Shown: positions 54,887 through 63,586 of the stretch, one piece after another
How positions within the stretch are numbered: position 1 is the first letter of the stretch
How the letters are laid out: each line of letters opens with the position of its first letter
NCBI RefSeq assembly: GCF_005116575.1
Contig: NZ_SWCN01000019.1
Location: forward strand, 1 to 64,000
Direction of reading: 5' to 3'
DNA from: Desulforhopalus sp. IMCC35007
GTDB lineage: Bacteria; Desulfobacterota; Desulfobulbia; Desulfobulbales; Desulfocapsaceae
DNA length: 64,000 nt
Translations under genes and position numbers: made by a program
The notes under the pieces: model-generated
Databases searched by the model: none
What the model was told of the DNA's origin: nothing
Seen by the model: the letters and a program-made list of their open reading frames with translations, nothing else

Positions 54887-55651
54887 TCAGCGCAGGCTGG
54901 CAATAAATGGGCCGACTGCCTCAGGTCCTTTCTCGTCAACAAGACGAATGGTTTGAGAGCCAATTACCGCTATGTCCGCTTTGCCTTTCAGGCAGGCTAC
55001 ATCTTCAGCATCCTGGATTCCAAAGCCCACTGCTATCGGCAGGGAAGTCGCTGAGGTGCAGCGGGCGAGATAGGAATCAAAGTCCTGATCAAAAGATGAT
55101 TTTTTACCGGTAACGCCCCGCCTTGCAACGCAGTAGATAAAGCCATCGGCAAAATTATTGAGTGTCTCCATCCGTTTGTCTGTTGAGGTCGGCGCGTAGA
55201 TGAGAATCGGTGCAACCTGATAGGTGGTTGCAAGTGTAAAGAAGTTTTCTCCCATCTCAGGCGAGAGATCAGGGACAATGAGTCCTTGAATCTTTGCGGC
55301 CCTGCAGTCCTTAAAAAACCTTTCCTCACCATATTTATATATAATGTTGTAATAAGTCATAAACAGAAAAGGAATGTTGTGGGTAGCCGCCATTTCGGCA
55401 CCAAAGGCCATGCATTCCTTAACCGTTGTGCCAAAGGCAAGGCTGTCCTGATTTGCTTTTAAGATGACGGGACCGTCCGCCATGGGCTCGGAAAATGGAA
55501 TCTGCATTTCAATGCAGTCGACGCCGTTTTCAACCATTTGAGAGACTACCTTTCTGTTGGTTTCAAAGGAGGGGTAACCGAGCACGATGTGGGTCATGAG
55601 CAGGATATCTTTTTCTTGACGCTTGTGGCGTAGTGTTTCTTCAAGTTGCAT
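54887..55651 (-). CDS. trpA: Tryptophan synthase alpha chain
   Basis: Cleaves indole-3-glycerol phosphate to indole, which tunnels to TrpB. The 254-residue TIM barrel keeps the catalytic Glu and Asp in CIEMQIPFSEPMADGP (residues about 47-62) and the phosphate loop AVGFGIQDAEDV, plus GLIVPDLSPE. RRGVTGKKSSF replaces the commoner form of the loop-6 segment. Lies 59 bases after trpB. Confidence 0.95.
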   Translation of the reverse strand: MQLEETLRHKRQEKDILLMTHIVLGYPSFETNRKVVSQMVENGVDCIEMQIPFSEPMADGPVILKANQDSLAFGTTVKECMAFGAEMAATHNIPFLFMTYYNIIYKYGEERFFKDCRAAKIQGLIVPDLSPEMGENFFTLATTYQVAPILIYAPTSTDKRMETLNNFADGFIYCVARRGVTGKKSSFDQDFDSYLARCTSATSLPIAVGFGIQDAEDVACLKGKADIAVIGSQTIRLVDEKGPEAVGPFIASLR

Positions 55652-55710
55652 AGGATCTTTTCCTGATTTGTAACAGGTTTTGTCGTTTATCTATTAAAAC
55701 AACCTTTGAA

Positions 55711-56940
55711 CTATTTTTCGTATTCTTTAGCCCGTTCGATGATAAATTCCTGCCATGAGGGGTCTTTAAAAGCATGGGCGATGGTGAAAATATCTTTATC
55801 TCCCCGTCCTGACTGGTTGATGATAATGGCATCGTCGGGGCTCAGGTGAGGAACCTCTTTAAAGGCCTGGACAAAGGCATGGGTAGATTCGAGAGCTGGG
55901 ATGATACCCTCCATTTTCATAGTGAGATCGAGAGTTTCCATGACCTCGTCGTCGGTTGCTGATTCAAACCGGACTTTCTTTTTTTCCCAGAGATCGGCAA
56001 GGATCGGGCTTACCCCCACGTAATCGAGCCCGGCGGATACCGAATGGGTCTCAAGCATCTGGCCTTCATCATTTTGCAAAAACATGGTCTTGTACCCTTG
56101 GGCCACTCCTGGGGTTGCATCGGTGCCGCAGAGTCGTGAGGCATGCAGACCGGACTGCAGGCCTTTGCCTCCGGCCTCAACGCCAATGAGTTCAACCGCC
56201 TGCTCATCTAAGAATCCCTGAAAAATTCCCATGGCATTGGAACCTCCGCCGACGCAGGCGTAAACCTTAGCCGGCAGTTTTCCGTGGCTTGCCACAATCT
56301 GTTTTCTGGCCTCCTGGCCTATGATTGATTGAAACCAGGAAACCATCTCGGGAAATGGTGCGGGACCACAAGCGGTACCGAACACGTAGTGGGTGGAGTC
56401 GATATTGGTTACCCAGTCCCGAAAGGCTTCGTTTATTGCGTCTTTGAGGGTTCTTGAACCATCTTTTACGGGGATGACGGTGGCACCCATTTTCTCCATC
56501 CAGAATACATTGGGGCGCTGTCTTTTTACGTCTACTTCCCCCATGTAAACCGTACAGTCAAAGCCGAATTTGGCGGCCATGGTGGCTGTGGCCACCCCGT
56601 GTTGCCCGGCACCTGTTTCTGCTATAACCCGTTTCTTTCCCATTTTTTTTACAAGCAGGCCCTGGCCCATGACGTTGTTTGCCTTATGGGCGCCTGTGTG
56701 GTTGAGGTCCTCACGTTTGATGAAGATTTTTGCGCCACCAAAATGTCTGGTGAGGTTTTCAGCATAGGTAAGAGGGGTTGGCCTGCAGGAATAGGAACAC
56801 ATGATATCCACATATTCTTGCCAGAATGCGGGATCTTTTCTGGCGGCAGCATAGCTGATTTTAAGTTGTTCAAACGTTTCGTGGAGGATTTCGGGGATGA
56901 ATGCGCCCCCCCAATTTCCAAAATAACCTTTTGTGTCCAT
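55711..56940 (-). CDS. trpB: Tryptophan synthase beta chain
   Basis: PLP enzyme joining indole and serine to form tryptophan. The 409-residue protein has the PLP lysine in LNHTGAHKANNVMGQ (about residue 85), GGGSNAMGIFQGF (phosphate-binding glycines, about 230), and YVGVSPILADL. Length normal for the classic TrpB1 type. Upstream of trpA on the minus strand; other trp genes are not in the window. Confidence 0.95.
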   Translation of the reverse strand: MDTKGYFGNWGGAFIPEILHETFEQLKISYAAARKDPAFWQEYVDIMCSYSCRPTPLTYAENLTRHFGGAKIFIKREDLNHTGAHKANNVMGQGLLVKKMGKKRVIAETGAGQHGVATATMAAKFGFDCTVYMGEVDVKRQRPNVFWMEKMGATVIPVKDGSRTLKDAINEAFRDWVTNIDSTHYVFGTACGPAPFPEMVSWFQSIIGQEARKQIVASHGKLPAKVYACVGGGSNAMGIFQGFLDEQAVELIGVEAGGKGLQSGLHASRLCGTDATPGVAQGYKTMFLQNDEGQMLETHSVSAGLDYVGVSPILADLWEKKKVRFESATDDEVMETLDLTMKMEGIIPALESTHAFVQAFKEVPHLSPDDAIIINQSGRGDKDIFTIAHAFKDPSWQEFIIERAKEYEK

Positions 56941-57085
56941 TATCTACTCCGTGGGTTGTGCTTGCAGGGAATGTTCTCTTGTATGCAAGGGTTACTGCAT
57001 AGTTTATCTAATAATCACTTGTATCTCTGCAGGAAAGTTTGATAAGCTACCAGAAAGTAATAAAATTCTGGTTAGGGAGGATCGA

Positions 57086-57523
57086 ATGAAAAGAGATGCA
57101 GATGTTAAAGACAGCCCTTCAGTCAATGCCGATAAGATCGTAACTTTTCCTCATGGGATACCGGGTTTTGAAAAGTACACTACTTATGTCGTTTATCACA
57201 AGCAAGAAAATGGGGTGGGGGCGTATTGGCTCGAATCCTGCGATGACCCTGGAATTACCTTTACCCTTGTGGCTCCAGAACAATATGGCCTCAGCTATGA
57301 GCTGGAGTTAAGTGACGAGGAGGCCGCAACACTGCAGGCCGATACGGTTGACGACCTCGGCATTTTTATGGTTCTTTCCAAAAAAGAAGACGGGCGTACC
57401 GGAAGTTCCAGTCTTAATGCCAATATTCGGGGGCCTATAATTATTAACCCGAAGAAACGTCTTGGTATCCAGAAAGTGATTCAACGTCCCCGGGTCAATA
57501 CCATGATAATGGAAGGTATTTAA
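57086..57523 (+). CDS. fliW: Flagellar assembly factor FliW
   Basis: A 145-residue protein that binds flagellin and antagonises CsrA, coupling flagellin translation to filament assembly. Family features: FPHGIPGFEKYTTYV (about residues 24-38), LESCDDPGITFTL, a NANIRGPIIINPKKRLGIQKVI segment (about 112-133). ATG 57086 has AGGGAGG eight bases upstream and gives the normal length; the frame extends far upstream without use. Isolated here: neither csrA nor flagellin genes are adjacent. Confidence 0.92.
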   Translation: MKRDADVKDSPSVNADKIVTFPHGIPGFEKYTTYVVYHKQENGVGAYWLESCDDPGITFTLVAPEQYGLSYELELSDEEAATLQADTVDDLGIFMVLSKKEDGRTGSSSLNANIRGPIIINPKKRLGIQKVIQRPRVNTMIMEGI

Positions 57524-57535
57524 AAGGCTCTTCTG

Positions 57536-59155
57536 TCAGAGTTGTTTTAGCTGTTGTCTGCAGACTGCGGCAAAATCCTCCGGGTAATGGCCGTTGATAA
57601 ACCTGAGCTGAGCCTCACTGAAAGCACCGGGCGACTCGGGCAGGCGGGGTAAAAATGCGTAAAGCAGAGGTTGGATGAGGTTCTCACTCTGGCGCTGATT
57701 GAGGCGTTTAGAGTATTCAATTGAGGTTACCATCTGAGCTCCGAGACCAGCCAGCGCCTGTTGTGCCTTAAGAATTGCCACATCAAGAGATTGTCTCGTG
57801 GCGGTATCGCATTCAAGGATATTGCCGGGACAACTGTTATCTGAAGCGATAACGGGCATGAGCTGAAGTTCCCACTGGGAGGTTTGGGCCTTCGGGACAA
57901 AAAGAATGACTCTTTCATCGCGATGAACAATCAGGTCTGCACTGAGGTCGGTTCTTTCATCCATCCTCCTGTTGGTAAAAATTGCCTGCTGATAATCAGG
58001 GAAAAAGTGGCTCTTGTAGCGGTTGTGGTACTGTTCGATCACTTCTGTTACGAGATCTCCACAACAATAGGCAGACATCTCGCCGGTTGAGTGTAACGAG
58101 CCCCCTCTGTACTCGGCAACACTTCCATCCACCATGGCATATTGTTGATGAATCTGTTGATGGGAGGCGTGGAGCCGGTAACCGCTTGGGGCGTAATCGA
58201 AACCGAAATTCCAGCCCCAGAGGGTTGCAGAAGAGACCATCCTAAGGCCTTCATGCTGCCAAATATCCTGCCTGAGTTTTTCCAGCTCTTCTTCTGTTAA
58301 AAGTCTGCCTTTTTCTGGAAGTGGTAGATTAAGAAAGGTTGCCAGGCGTACAAAGGTACGCTGGTAGTAGAGGTGTCTCAAGCCTTTGATATCATGAGAT
58401 CCAAGGTGGTCAATGGCATAGCGGACTGCGTCTTCGGCCATGTTTGCAGCATAGTGGCCTCCAGGGATGTAGGAATTTTGTCGAAGATATTCGTAAATGT
58501 GGCTGGTATCGCCAGGCCATTCTCCAACAATTTCGCTGTTGCCCTGAGCGCCCGGGCGGATCACCATGGCAATTTTATAACGATCGGGTAGGTGAGGGTT
58601 ATTGGCGATGGCCTCAAAGAGTTGATGATCGTGGATAACCGCCCTCAGGTGTCCTTTGCTGTGAGGTTTGTAGCGCAGACCAAGGCTGTCCGGTCCGGTT
58701 TTTACTATCTCGCAACTGAGGTGGGCAAGGCGGATGAGATCTTCACTGTCAGTTGAGCCGGTTGCAAGAGCCAGGAGCAGCGGTCGTGGAAGCTTGTCAA
58801 TGAGAGATGAATCAATGTTTTCACTCGTTAAGGTAGAAGAGAGTGAAACCGGCTCAGGCGTACTTATCCGTATCCTTTCATAGTTATCTGCACTGGCGTC
58901 TGCCCACACCTTGTCTATAAATGTCCGGCCTTTAAAGGGGAGTGGGTTGGGGATTTCGTATATCCAGTCAGCGCTTTCAACGTTTACATCCTGCTCAGGG
59001 TAATTTCTTCTGTTGTCTATAACCGCATCTGCAAGGTCCCAACCGAGGATGTCGATTACAGGCTTGGATCGAAGATTGGTGACGGTGTAGGCGGGTTTAT
59101 GGATGCCGTATTTGAAGGTACCCTCAGGGGTGACTGTGCTTTCTATTCTGTTCAT
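57536..59155 (-). CDS. Unrecognised 539-residue protein with a possible HIT-like histidine motif
   Basis: No family identified. The protein is soluble, with no signal peptide or membrane helix. Near residue 340 YRLHASHQQIHQQYAM contains an H-x2-H-x3-H pattern following WGWNFGFDYAPSG, faintly like the HIT/galactose-1-phosphate uridylyltransferase histidine region, but this is tentative. Other notable parts: a KVWADASADNYERIRIS segment near 85 and FFPDYQQAIFTNRRMDE near 400. ATG 59155 overlaps the rsmI stop as TAATG, so the two are coupled; the frame can be read five codons further upstream. Confidence 0.6.
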   Translation of the reverse strand: MNRIESTVTPEGTFKYGIHKPAYTVTNLRSKPVIDILGWDLADAVIDNRRNYPEQDVNVESADWIYEIPNPLPFKGRTFIDKVWADASADNYERIRISTPEPVSLSSTLTSENIDSSLIDKLPRPLLLALATGSTDSEDLIRLAHLSCEIVKTGPDSLGLRYKPHSKGHLRAVIHDHQLFEAIANNPHLPDRYKIAMVIRPGAQGNSEIVGEWPGDTSHIYEYLRQNSYIPGGHYAANMAEDAVRYAIDHLGSHDIKGLRHLYYQRTFVRLATFLNLPLPEKGRLLTEEELEKLRQDIWQHEGLRMVSSATLWGWNFGFDYAPSGYRLHASHQQIHQQYAMVDGSVAEYRGGSLHSTGEMSAYCCGDLVTEVIEQYHNRYKSHFFPDYQQAIFTNRRMDERTDLSADLIVHRDERVILFVPKAQTSQWELQLMPVIASDNSCPGNILECDTATRQSLDVAILKAQQALAGLGAQMVTSIEYSKRLNQRQSENLIQPLLYAFLPRLPESPGAFSEAQLRFINGHYPEDFAAVCRQQLKQL

Positions 59156-60009
59156 TATGCGTTGTTCCAAAGAGATAAGGCTTGTTGATACACAACTGAC
59201 TTTGAGATGCCGAGGTCGGCTGCCAGTTTATTACTCACGTCTTTGAGGCTCAGTTCAGAGTTATCCCGATACCAGCAGATGAGTTCTTCGATTGTTTCTC
59301 CCTGGACCTCATCCTTTTGGCCGGGATAAATAACGAGCACAAATTCCCCACGGTTCGGGTCAGCTTTGGCTTTTTCGAGCAGACCGCTGAGGCTGTTTGC
59401 CTCGAGGTCTTCAAAAGATTTGGTTATTTCCCGAGCCCAAAATGCTTGTCTGTCTCCATAAACCTCCAGAGCCTCTTCCAGTAAGGCTTCAATTCTGCGC
59501 GGAGACTCGTAAAAAACAACGGGATATTGGCTGTTGGCAAGAGAGGTGAGAAGTTTCTGGCGCTGGCCTTTTTTTGAAGGTGGAAAACCAATAAATAAAA
59601 AACCATCGCCGGTGTATCCCGAGGCCGACATTGCTGTCGTAACGGCAGAGGCTCCTGGAAGAGGTATAACTGTAATCCCTTGAAGATGGGCATTTTTAAC
59701 AAGAATTGCCCCCGGGTCAGAGATTCCTGGAGTACCGGCGTCACTGATCAATGCAATATTTTTACCTTCTGTGATGAGTTGCAGGAGGTAGTTGCTTTTC
59801 TCCGCTTCTTTTTCCCTGTAGTAACTGGTTAAATGGGTGCCAATGCCATAGTGATTGAGCAGTTTCTTACTATGCCTCGTGTCTTCAGCAGCAATCAGGT
59901 CGACCTCTTTTAATATTCTGAGGGCACGAAGGGTGATGTCCTCAAGATTGCCTATGGGTGTTGGGATAATATAGAGATTTCCCTGGATATTTGTTGTGCC
60001 TGTTACCAT
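59155..60009 (-). CDS. rsmI: 16S rRNA (cytidine-1402-2'-O)-methyltransferase
   Basis: SAM-dependent tetrapyrrole-methylase-fold enzyme that methylates C1402 ribose in 16S rRNA. About 284 residues with LYIIPTPIGNLEDITLRALR (residues about 13-32), AAEDTRHSKKLL, LISDAGTPGISDPG (about 86-99), PLPGASAVTTAMSASG and a GFPPSKKGQR loop. ATG 60009 is chosen; GTG 60021 is equally open and neither has a good site. Coupled to the downstream unknown gene. Confidence 0.95.
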   Translation of the reverse strand: MVTGTTNIQGNLYIIPTPIGNLEDITLRALRILKEVDLIAAEDTRHSKKLLNHYGIGTHLTSYYREKEAEKSNYLLQLITEGKNIALISDAGTPGISDPGAILVKNAHLQGITVIPLPGASAVTTAMSASGYTGDGFLFIGFPPSKKGQRQKLLTSLANSQYPVVFYESPRRIEALLEEALEVYGDRQAFWAREITKSFEDLEANSLSGLLEKAKADPNRGEFVLVIYPGQKDEVQGETIEELICWYRDNSELSLKDVSNKLAADLGISKSVVYQQALSLWNNA

Positions 60010-60098
60010 GTTTTTGTTCACGGGTGAAAGGTGGCGGGGAGGTTAGCTTTTAAAAATGACATTATGGTCAATTGCAGTAGAAATTGCATCTGCTTTTC

Positions 60099-60200
60099 TT
60101 GACTGGCTGTAAAATGTGAACACTACTATGTGATAGTGTATGATTTGCTGGCATCAGGGCTGATGCGTATGCAAATATGATACAACGGTAACCATATCAT
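60099..60200 (+). promoter_or_regulatory. Promoter region of the permease gene with nested inverted repeats
   Basis: TTGACT at 60099 could be a -35 box. Three inverted repeats follow: ACACTA-N8-TAGTGT (60120-60139), GCATCA-GGGC-TGATGC (60151-60166), and ATGATA-N12-TATCAT (60177-60200), the last reaching the ribosome site. The first fits a dimeric repressor operator; a metal or arsenic regulator would suit the gene, but no regulator gene is present nearby. Confidence 0.4.
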
Positions 60201-60219
60201 AACAAAAAAAAGGTAAACA

Positions 60220-61413
60220 ATGACATTTTTCATAAACTTGATGAGCGAAGTCTGGAACATACTTCTGGACGCATCCTTTTTTATACTACTTGGTATCGTG
60301 ATAGCCGGCTTATTGAAAGTGAGTCTAAATCCAAATACTATTCTCGAGCATTTAGGAAAAGGAAGGTTTGTCTCGGTCGTTAAGGCCGCGTTCTTCGGTG
60401 TTCCCCTGCCTTTATGATCTTGTGGTGTGCTGCCGGCGGCAGCATCATTACGCAAGCAGGGAGCAAACAAGGGGGCTACAACTGCATTCTTGATTTCTAC
60501 ACCGGAGTCTGGGGTCGATTCTATTGCGGTGACCTATGCTCTGCTTGATCCGCTGATGACGATAGTACGGCCTGTTGCCGCATTTGTCACTGCAGTCGTA
60601 GCCGGAATTGCGGAAAATACGCTGTTCTGGAAAAATGAGCAGAAAACACTGGTTGTCGATCGCAAGTGTCCCGTAGATGGCTGCTGTGACGGTGTTGATT
60701 GTCCCGATGAAATACACCGCCATCACCACAGTTACAGGGAGAAGGTTGTGGCGGGCCTGCGTTTTAGCTATCAGGATGTCTGGGGCGATATTGCCGTCTG
60801 GTTTTTTATTGGGGTGTTCATTGCAGCATTCATCACGGTTCTGGTGCCCGATGAAGTCATGGCGACTTTTTTGGGTGGTGGGGTGCAATCTATGCTTCTC
60901 ATGCTTGTTGTTGGTATCCCTCTGTACATTTGCGCGACCGCCTCGACCCCTGTGGCTGCGGCTCTGATACTCAAAGGCGTAAGTCCGGGAACGGCTCTTG
61001 TGTTTTTACTGGTGGGGCCTGCAACAAATATAACCTCCCTTTCTGTGCTGTTTGGACTTTTGGGCAAAAAAAGCACGGTGCTCTATCTAGCTTCGCTCTC
61101 ATTTTGTGCTGTACTTTTTGGTCTGGGAGTAGACTGGCTGTATAGCCTGCTTGATATCAGTCCTGTGGCCATATTGGGAGAAGCGACAGAAGTGATCCCC
61201 GAAAGTGTACGATGGCTGTCCGCTTTGCTACTGCTTGCATTTTCCGTTCAACCGTTGAGATTTTATATCAAAAAGCTCCTCAGTCCAACAAAGAAACAGA
61301 CAACTTTTATCAGCGGTTTTCCCATCGCAGGTGAGAACATGAGTAAACGAAATCATGATAGCAAATCAACGGTGAAACCTACCCACATCCATAATGGCAA
61401 AGGAAAAATATAG
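60220..61413 (+). CDS. Selenocysteine-containing Cu/Zn-efflux-type permease (UGA at codon 66)
   Basis: A 397-residue membrane permease of the DUF318/ArsP-related group, nearest to the SO_0444-type Cu/Zn efflux family. One frame runs from ATG 60220 (AAAGG upstream) to TAG, broken only by TGA at 60415-60417. Family members read PLPLCSCGV here; this gene reads PLPL-UGA-SCGV, so the UGA replaces the first cysteine of a conserved C-S-C motif. Similarity continues on both sides (GKGRFVSVVKAAFFG before; LRKQGANKGATTAFLISTPESGVDS after), arguing against decay. Eight or more membrane helices. A central loop (residues about 150-170) holds CPVDGCCDGVDC and RHHH, likely metal-binding. If UGA is not decoded, a 65-residue fragment would result. 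Confidence 0.8.
60415..60444 (+). promoter_or_regulatory. UGA codon with adjacent SECIS-like hairpin
   Basis: After TGA (60415-60417) a perfect 7-bp stem TGCTGCC (60428-60434) pairs with GGCAGCA (60438-60444) around a GGC loop that begins 17 bases past the UGA. Published bacterial SECIS rules, as I remember them, ask for a loop of 3-14 bases with a G in its first two positions, about 16-37 bases from the UGA, and a stem of at least 4 bp; all are met. Confidence 0.65.
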
Positions 61414-61821
61414 TATAATGTAGGCAAGGGGTTCTGTGGACTGGAGTTGGATTTGAGAGCCTCGGACAAAAGGTTCATCCACTTCTTTCAAGGTCAGAGG
61501 AGACCATTGTTTTATAATATAGGTTCTGTTACCTTGTTACTTAAGACTCAACAACCCACCTGTGTCTGCTGTGGTCAAAGTCCGTCTGTACGGGCGAGAT
61601 AACATTTCTAAGAGGCACATCAAATTTGAATAATGTCGAAGAAAGAGGCATAATAATCACAAGTGCAAGCCTGGCAGTCCTCTTTAGTACCTTAGAAATT
61701 CAATTGAAGTTTGCGCTTCTCTCTTATTTTTCATGAATGAATTTCGTGAGATAGCGGTAGACCTTCGAGGTACTTTTCCCGTTCATCGGGGTCAAAACAA
61801 ATACAAACGTAAAGGAATATA
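61414..61821. other. Intergenic region between the permease and phosphofructokinase genes
   Basis: 408 bases without a supported gene, terminator or repeat. AAAGGA just before 61822 serves the phosphofructokinase start. The gap suggests the permease and kinase are separate transcripts. Confidence 0.3.
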
Positions 61822-62952
61822 ATGGGTAAGCAATTAGGAATACTTACGGCAGGGGGTGATAGTCCGGGTTTGAATGCGGCCATTCGTGGAATAGGGAAGT
61901 CAGCGCTGGCCCTTGGAGATACCCAGATCATTGGATTTCGGGATGGCTTTCGAGGGCTTATGGAAAACCGGATCATGCGCCTTGACCGGGAAACGCTTTC
62001 CTCGATACTCACACGTGGAGGAACAATTCTGGGGACAAGCAGAGATAAGCCTCATAAAATGCCTGTAGGCAGTGAGGTGATGGATATGACAGAGGTTATC
62101 TGTGATAACTATCGGCGACACAACCTGGATGCTCTCATCTGTATAGGGGGTGGGGGAACGCAGAAAAATGCCTACCGTTTAGCAAAGAAAGGACTCAATA
62201 TTATCACTTTGCCAAAAACCATTGATAACGATGTTGCTATGACTGATGTCACCTTTGGGTTTCATACGGCCATGGAGATCGCCACAGAGGCTATTGATCG
62301 GCTTCATTCCACAGCCCATAGTCATCACCGGATAATAGTTGTGGAAATCATGGGTCATAACGCGGGCTGGCTTGCCCTTGGTGCGGGAGTGGCCGGGGGG
62401 GCCGATGTTATATTGATTCCGGAGATACCTTATAATCTGGATGCGGCAGCCACTGCTATTCGTAACCGACAACAGAGAGGGACAAACTTTAGTATCGTCG
62501 CAGTGGCTGAAGGGGCCCTCTGTGTTGAAGGCCATGCAAGATATACAAAATTAAAAGCTGCGAAAGCCGACGCAAAAGAAAAAGGTGATAATAAAGCCGC
62601 CAAAAAGGCCACGGAAAATCTCAAAGAGTTTGAGACCCTCAGGATTAACAATACACTGAGATTAAGCCAGGAGCTCGAAAAGAAGACAGGTTTAGAATCC
62701 AGGCTCACAATTCTTGGGCATTATCAGCGTGGTGGGACTCCAACTGCTGCAGATCGTATGCTTGCAACCCGCCTTGGCAGTGCCTGTGTTGACTATATCA
62801 TGGCAGGTAAAAGCGGTGTGATGGTTGCCGTCGACGGGGAAGGGACTAAAACAGTTCCTTTGGAAAAAGTCGTTGGCAATAAAAAACTTGTGCCCCTCGA
62901 CCATCCATGGATTCGAGCCGCTAGGAATGTGGGTACATGCCTGGGAGATTGA
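61822..62952 (+). CDS. pfkA: 6-phosphofructokinase, mixed (group III-like) type
   Basis: Phosphorylates fructose 6-phosphate with ATP or pyrophosphate. The 376-residue PFKA-family protein has [18 protein letters not shown] (phosphate loop, residues 6-23), IGGGGTQK (109-115) in place of the usual GGDGS or GGDDT, and LPKTIDNDV (130-138) with the catalytic Asp. Gly at the position of E. coli Gly104 suggests ATP use, while Lys before TIDND is the pyrophosphate-type residue; the Mg-site Asp103 is replaced by Gly. A Lys/Ala-rich insert at about 245-275 is unusual. Donor therefore uncertain. Confidence 0.88.
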   Translation: MGKQLGILTAGGDSPGLNAAIRGIGKSALALGDTQIIGFRDGFRGLMENRIMRLDRETLSSILTRGGTILGTSRDKPHKMPVGSEVMDMTEVICDNYRRHNLDALICIGGGGTQKNAYRLAKKGLNIITLPKTIDNDVAMTDVTFGFHTAMEIATEAIDRLHSTAHSHHRIIVVEIMGHNAGWLALGAGVAGGADVILIPEIPYNLDAAATAIRNRQQRGTNFSIVAVAEGALCVEGHARYTKLKAAKADAKEKGDNKAAKKATENLKEFETLRINNTLRLSQELEKKTGLESRLTILGHYQRGGTPTAADRMLATRLGSACVDYIMAGKSGVMVAVDGEGTKTVPLEKVVGNKKLVPLDHPWIRAARNVGTCLGD

Positions 62953-63000
62953 CAGTGGTGTAATTTATTATCTTGTAGTATTTTATTGAGGCCTAGCAAG

Positions 63001-63032
63001 GGTGAGTACGCAGGATGTGCTCACCTTTTTTT
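63001..63032 (+). terminator. Terminator of the phosphofructokinase gene
   Basis: GGTGAGTAC pairs with GTGCTCACC (one T-G pair) around a 7-base loop and is followed by seven T, about 50 bases after the stop codon. Confidence 0.9.
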
Positions 63033-63166
63033 ATTGAGACGGGAAAATATGTTGACGACAAAAATTAATACAACCAAGCTATAGCATAAAACGATTTGAT
63101 TTATTGGTAAATGTAAGACAAAATCCAGAATACGAATTATAAATAAAACCTGAAAATGAGCGTATT

Positions 63167-63553
63167 ATGAAGGTGAAAAGGATTATTGTTCCCTGTTGTG
63201 GTGTAAGTAATCTGGGCCGTTTATCGGTGGATGCGGCACAACGGGTAACAGAAGATGGTGATGCTGAGGTTGTTGCTCTGGCATTTGTTGCAAGCCATGG
63301 CGATGGGGCCTGGAACAAGGATGCGTTGCTTGTGATTGATGGATGTGATGAAAGTTGTGCCAGCAGGGTTCTGTCATTAAAGAAGGTGAAGCCAAAATGG
63401 GTGCTTGATATTTCAACTCTGGGTATTGAGAAAACCCAAAATGGTAACTTCAGTGCAGAAGATCTGATGTTGGTGGTGGATGCGATAGAAGCCGCCTGCA
63501 TTGATATTGATGCTCAGGTCCCTGGGTGTGCACGTGGATGTGCTTGCCGCTAA
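63167..63553 (+). CDS. DGC-domain putative zinc-binding protein
   Basis: A 128-residue cysteine-rich protein of the DGC family, named after the D-G-C motif seen here in IDGCDESCASRVL (about residues 57-69). Other cysteines sit in VPCCGVSNLGR at the N-terminus and CARGCACR at the end. The family is predicted to bind zinc and often lies beside permeases and small thioredoxins in metal or arsenic clusters. Its function is unknown. It is followed after 33 bases by a thioredoxin-like gene, so they are cotranscribed. Confidence 0.82.
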   Translation: MKVKRIIVPCCGVSNLGRLSVDAAQRVTEDGDAEVVALAFVASHGDGAWNKDALLVIDGCDESCASRVLSLKKVKPKWVLDISTLGIEKTQNGNFSAEDLMLVVDAIEAACIDIDAQVPGCARGCACR

Positions 63554-63586
63554 AAGTCCAAAATAAGTCAGTTTATCGAGGGAAGA

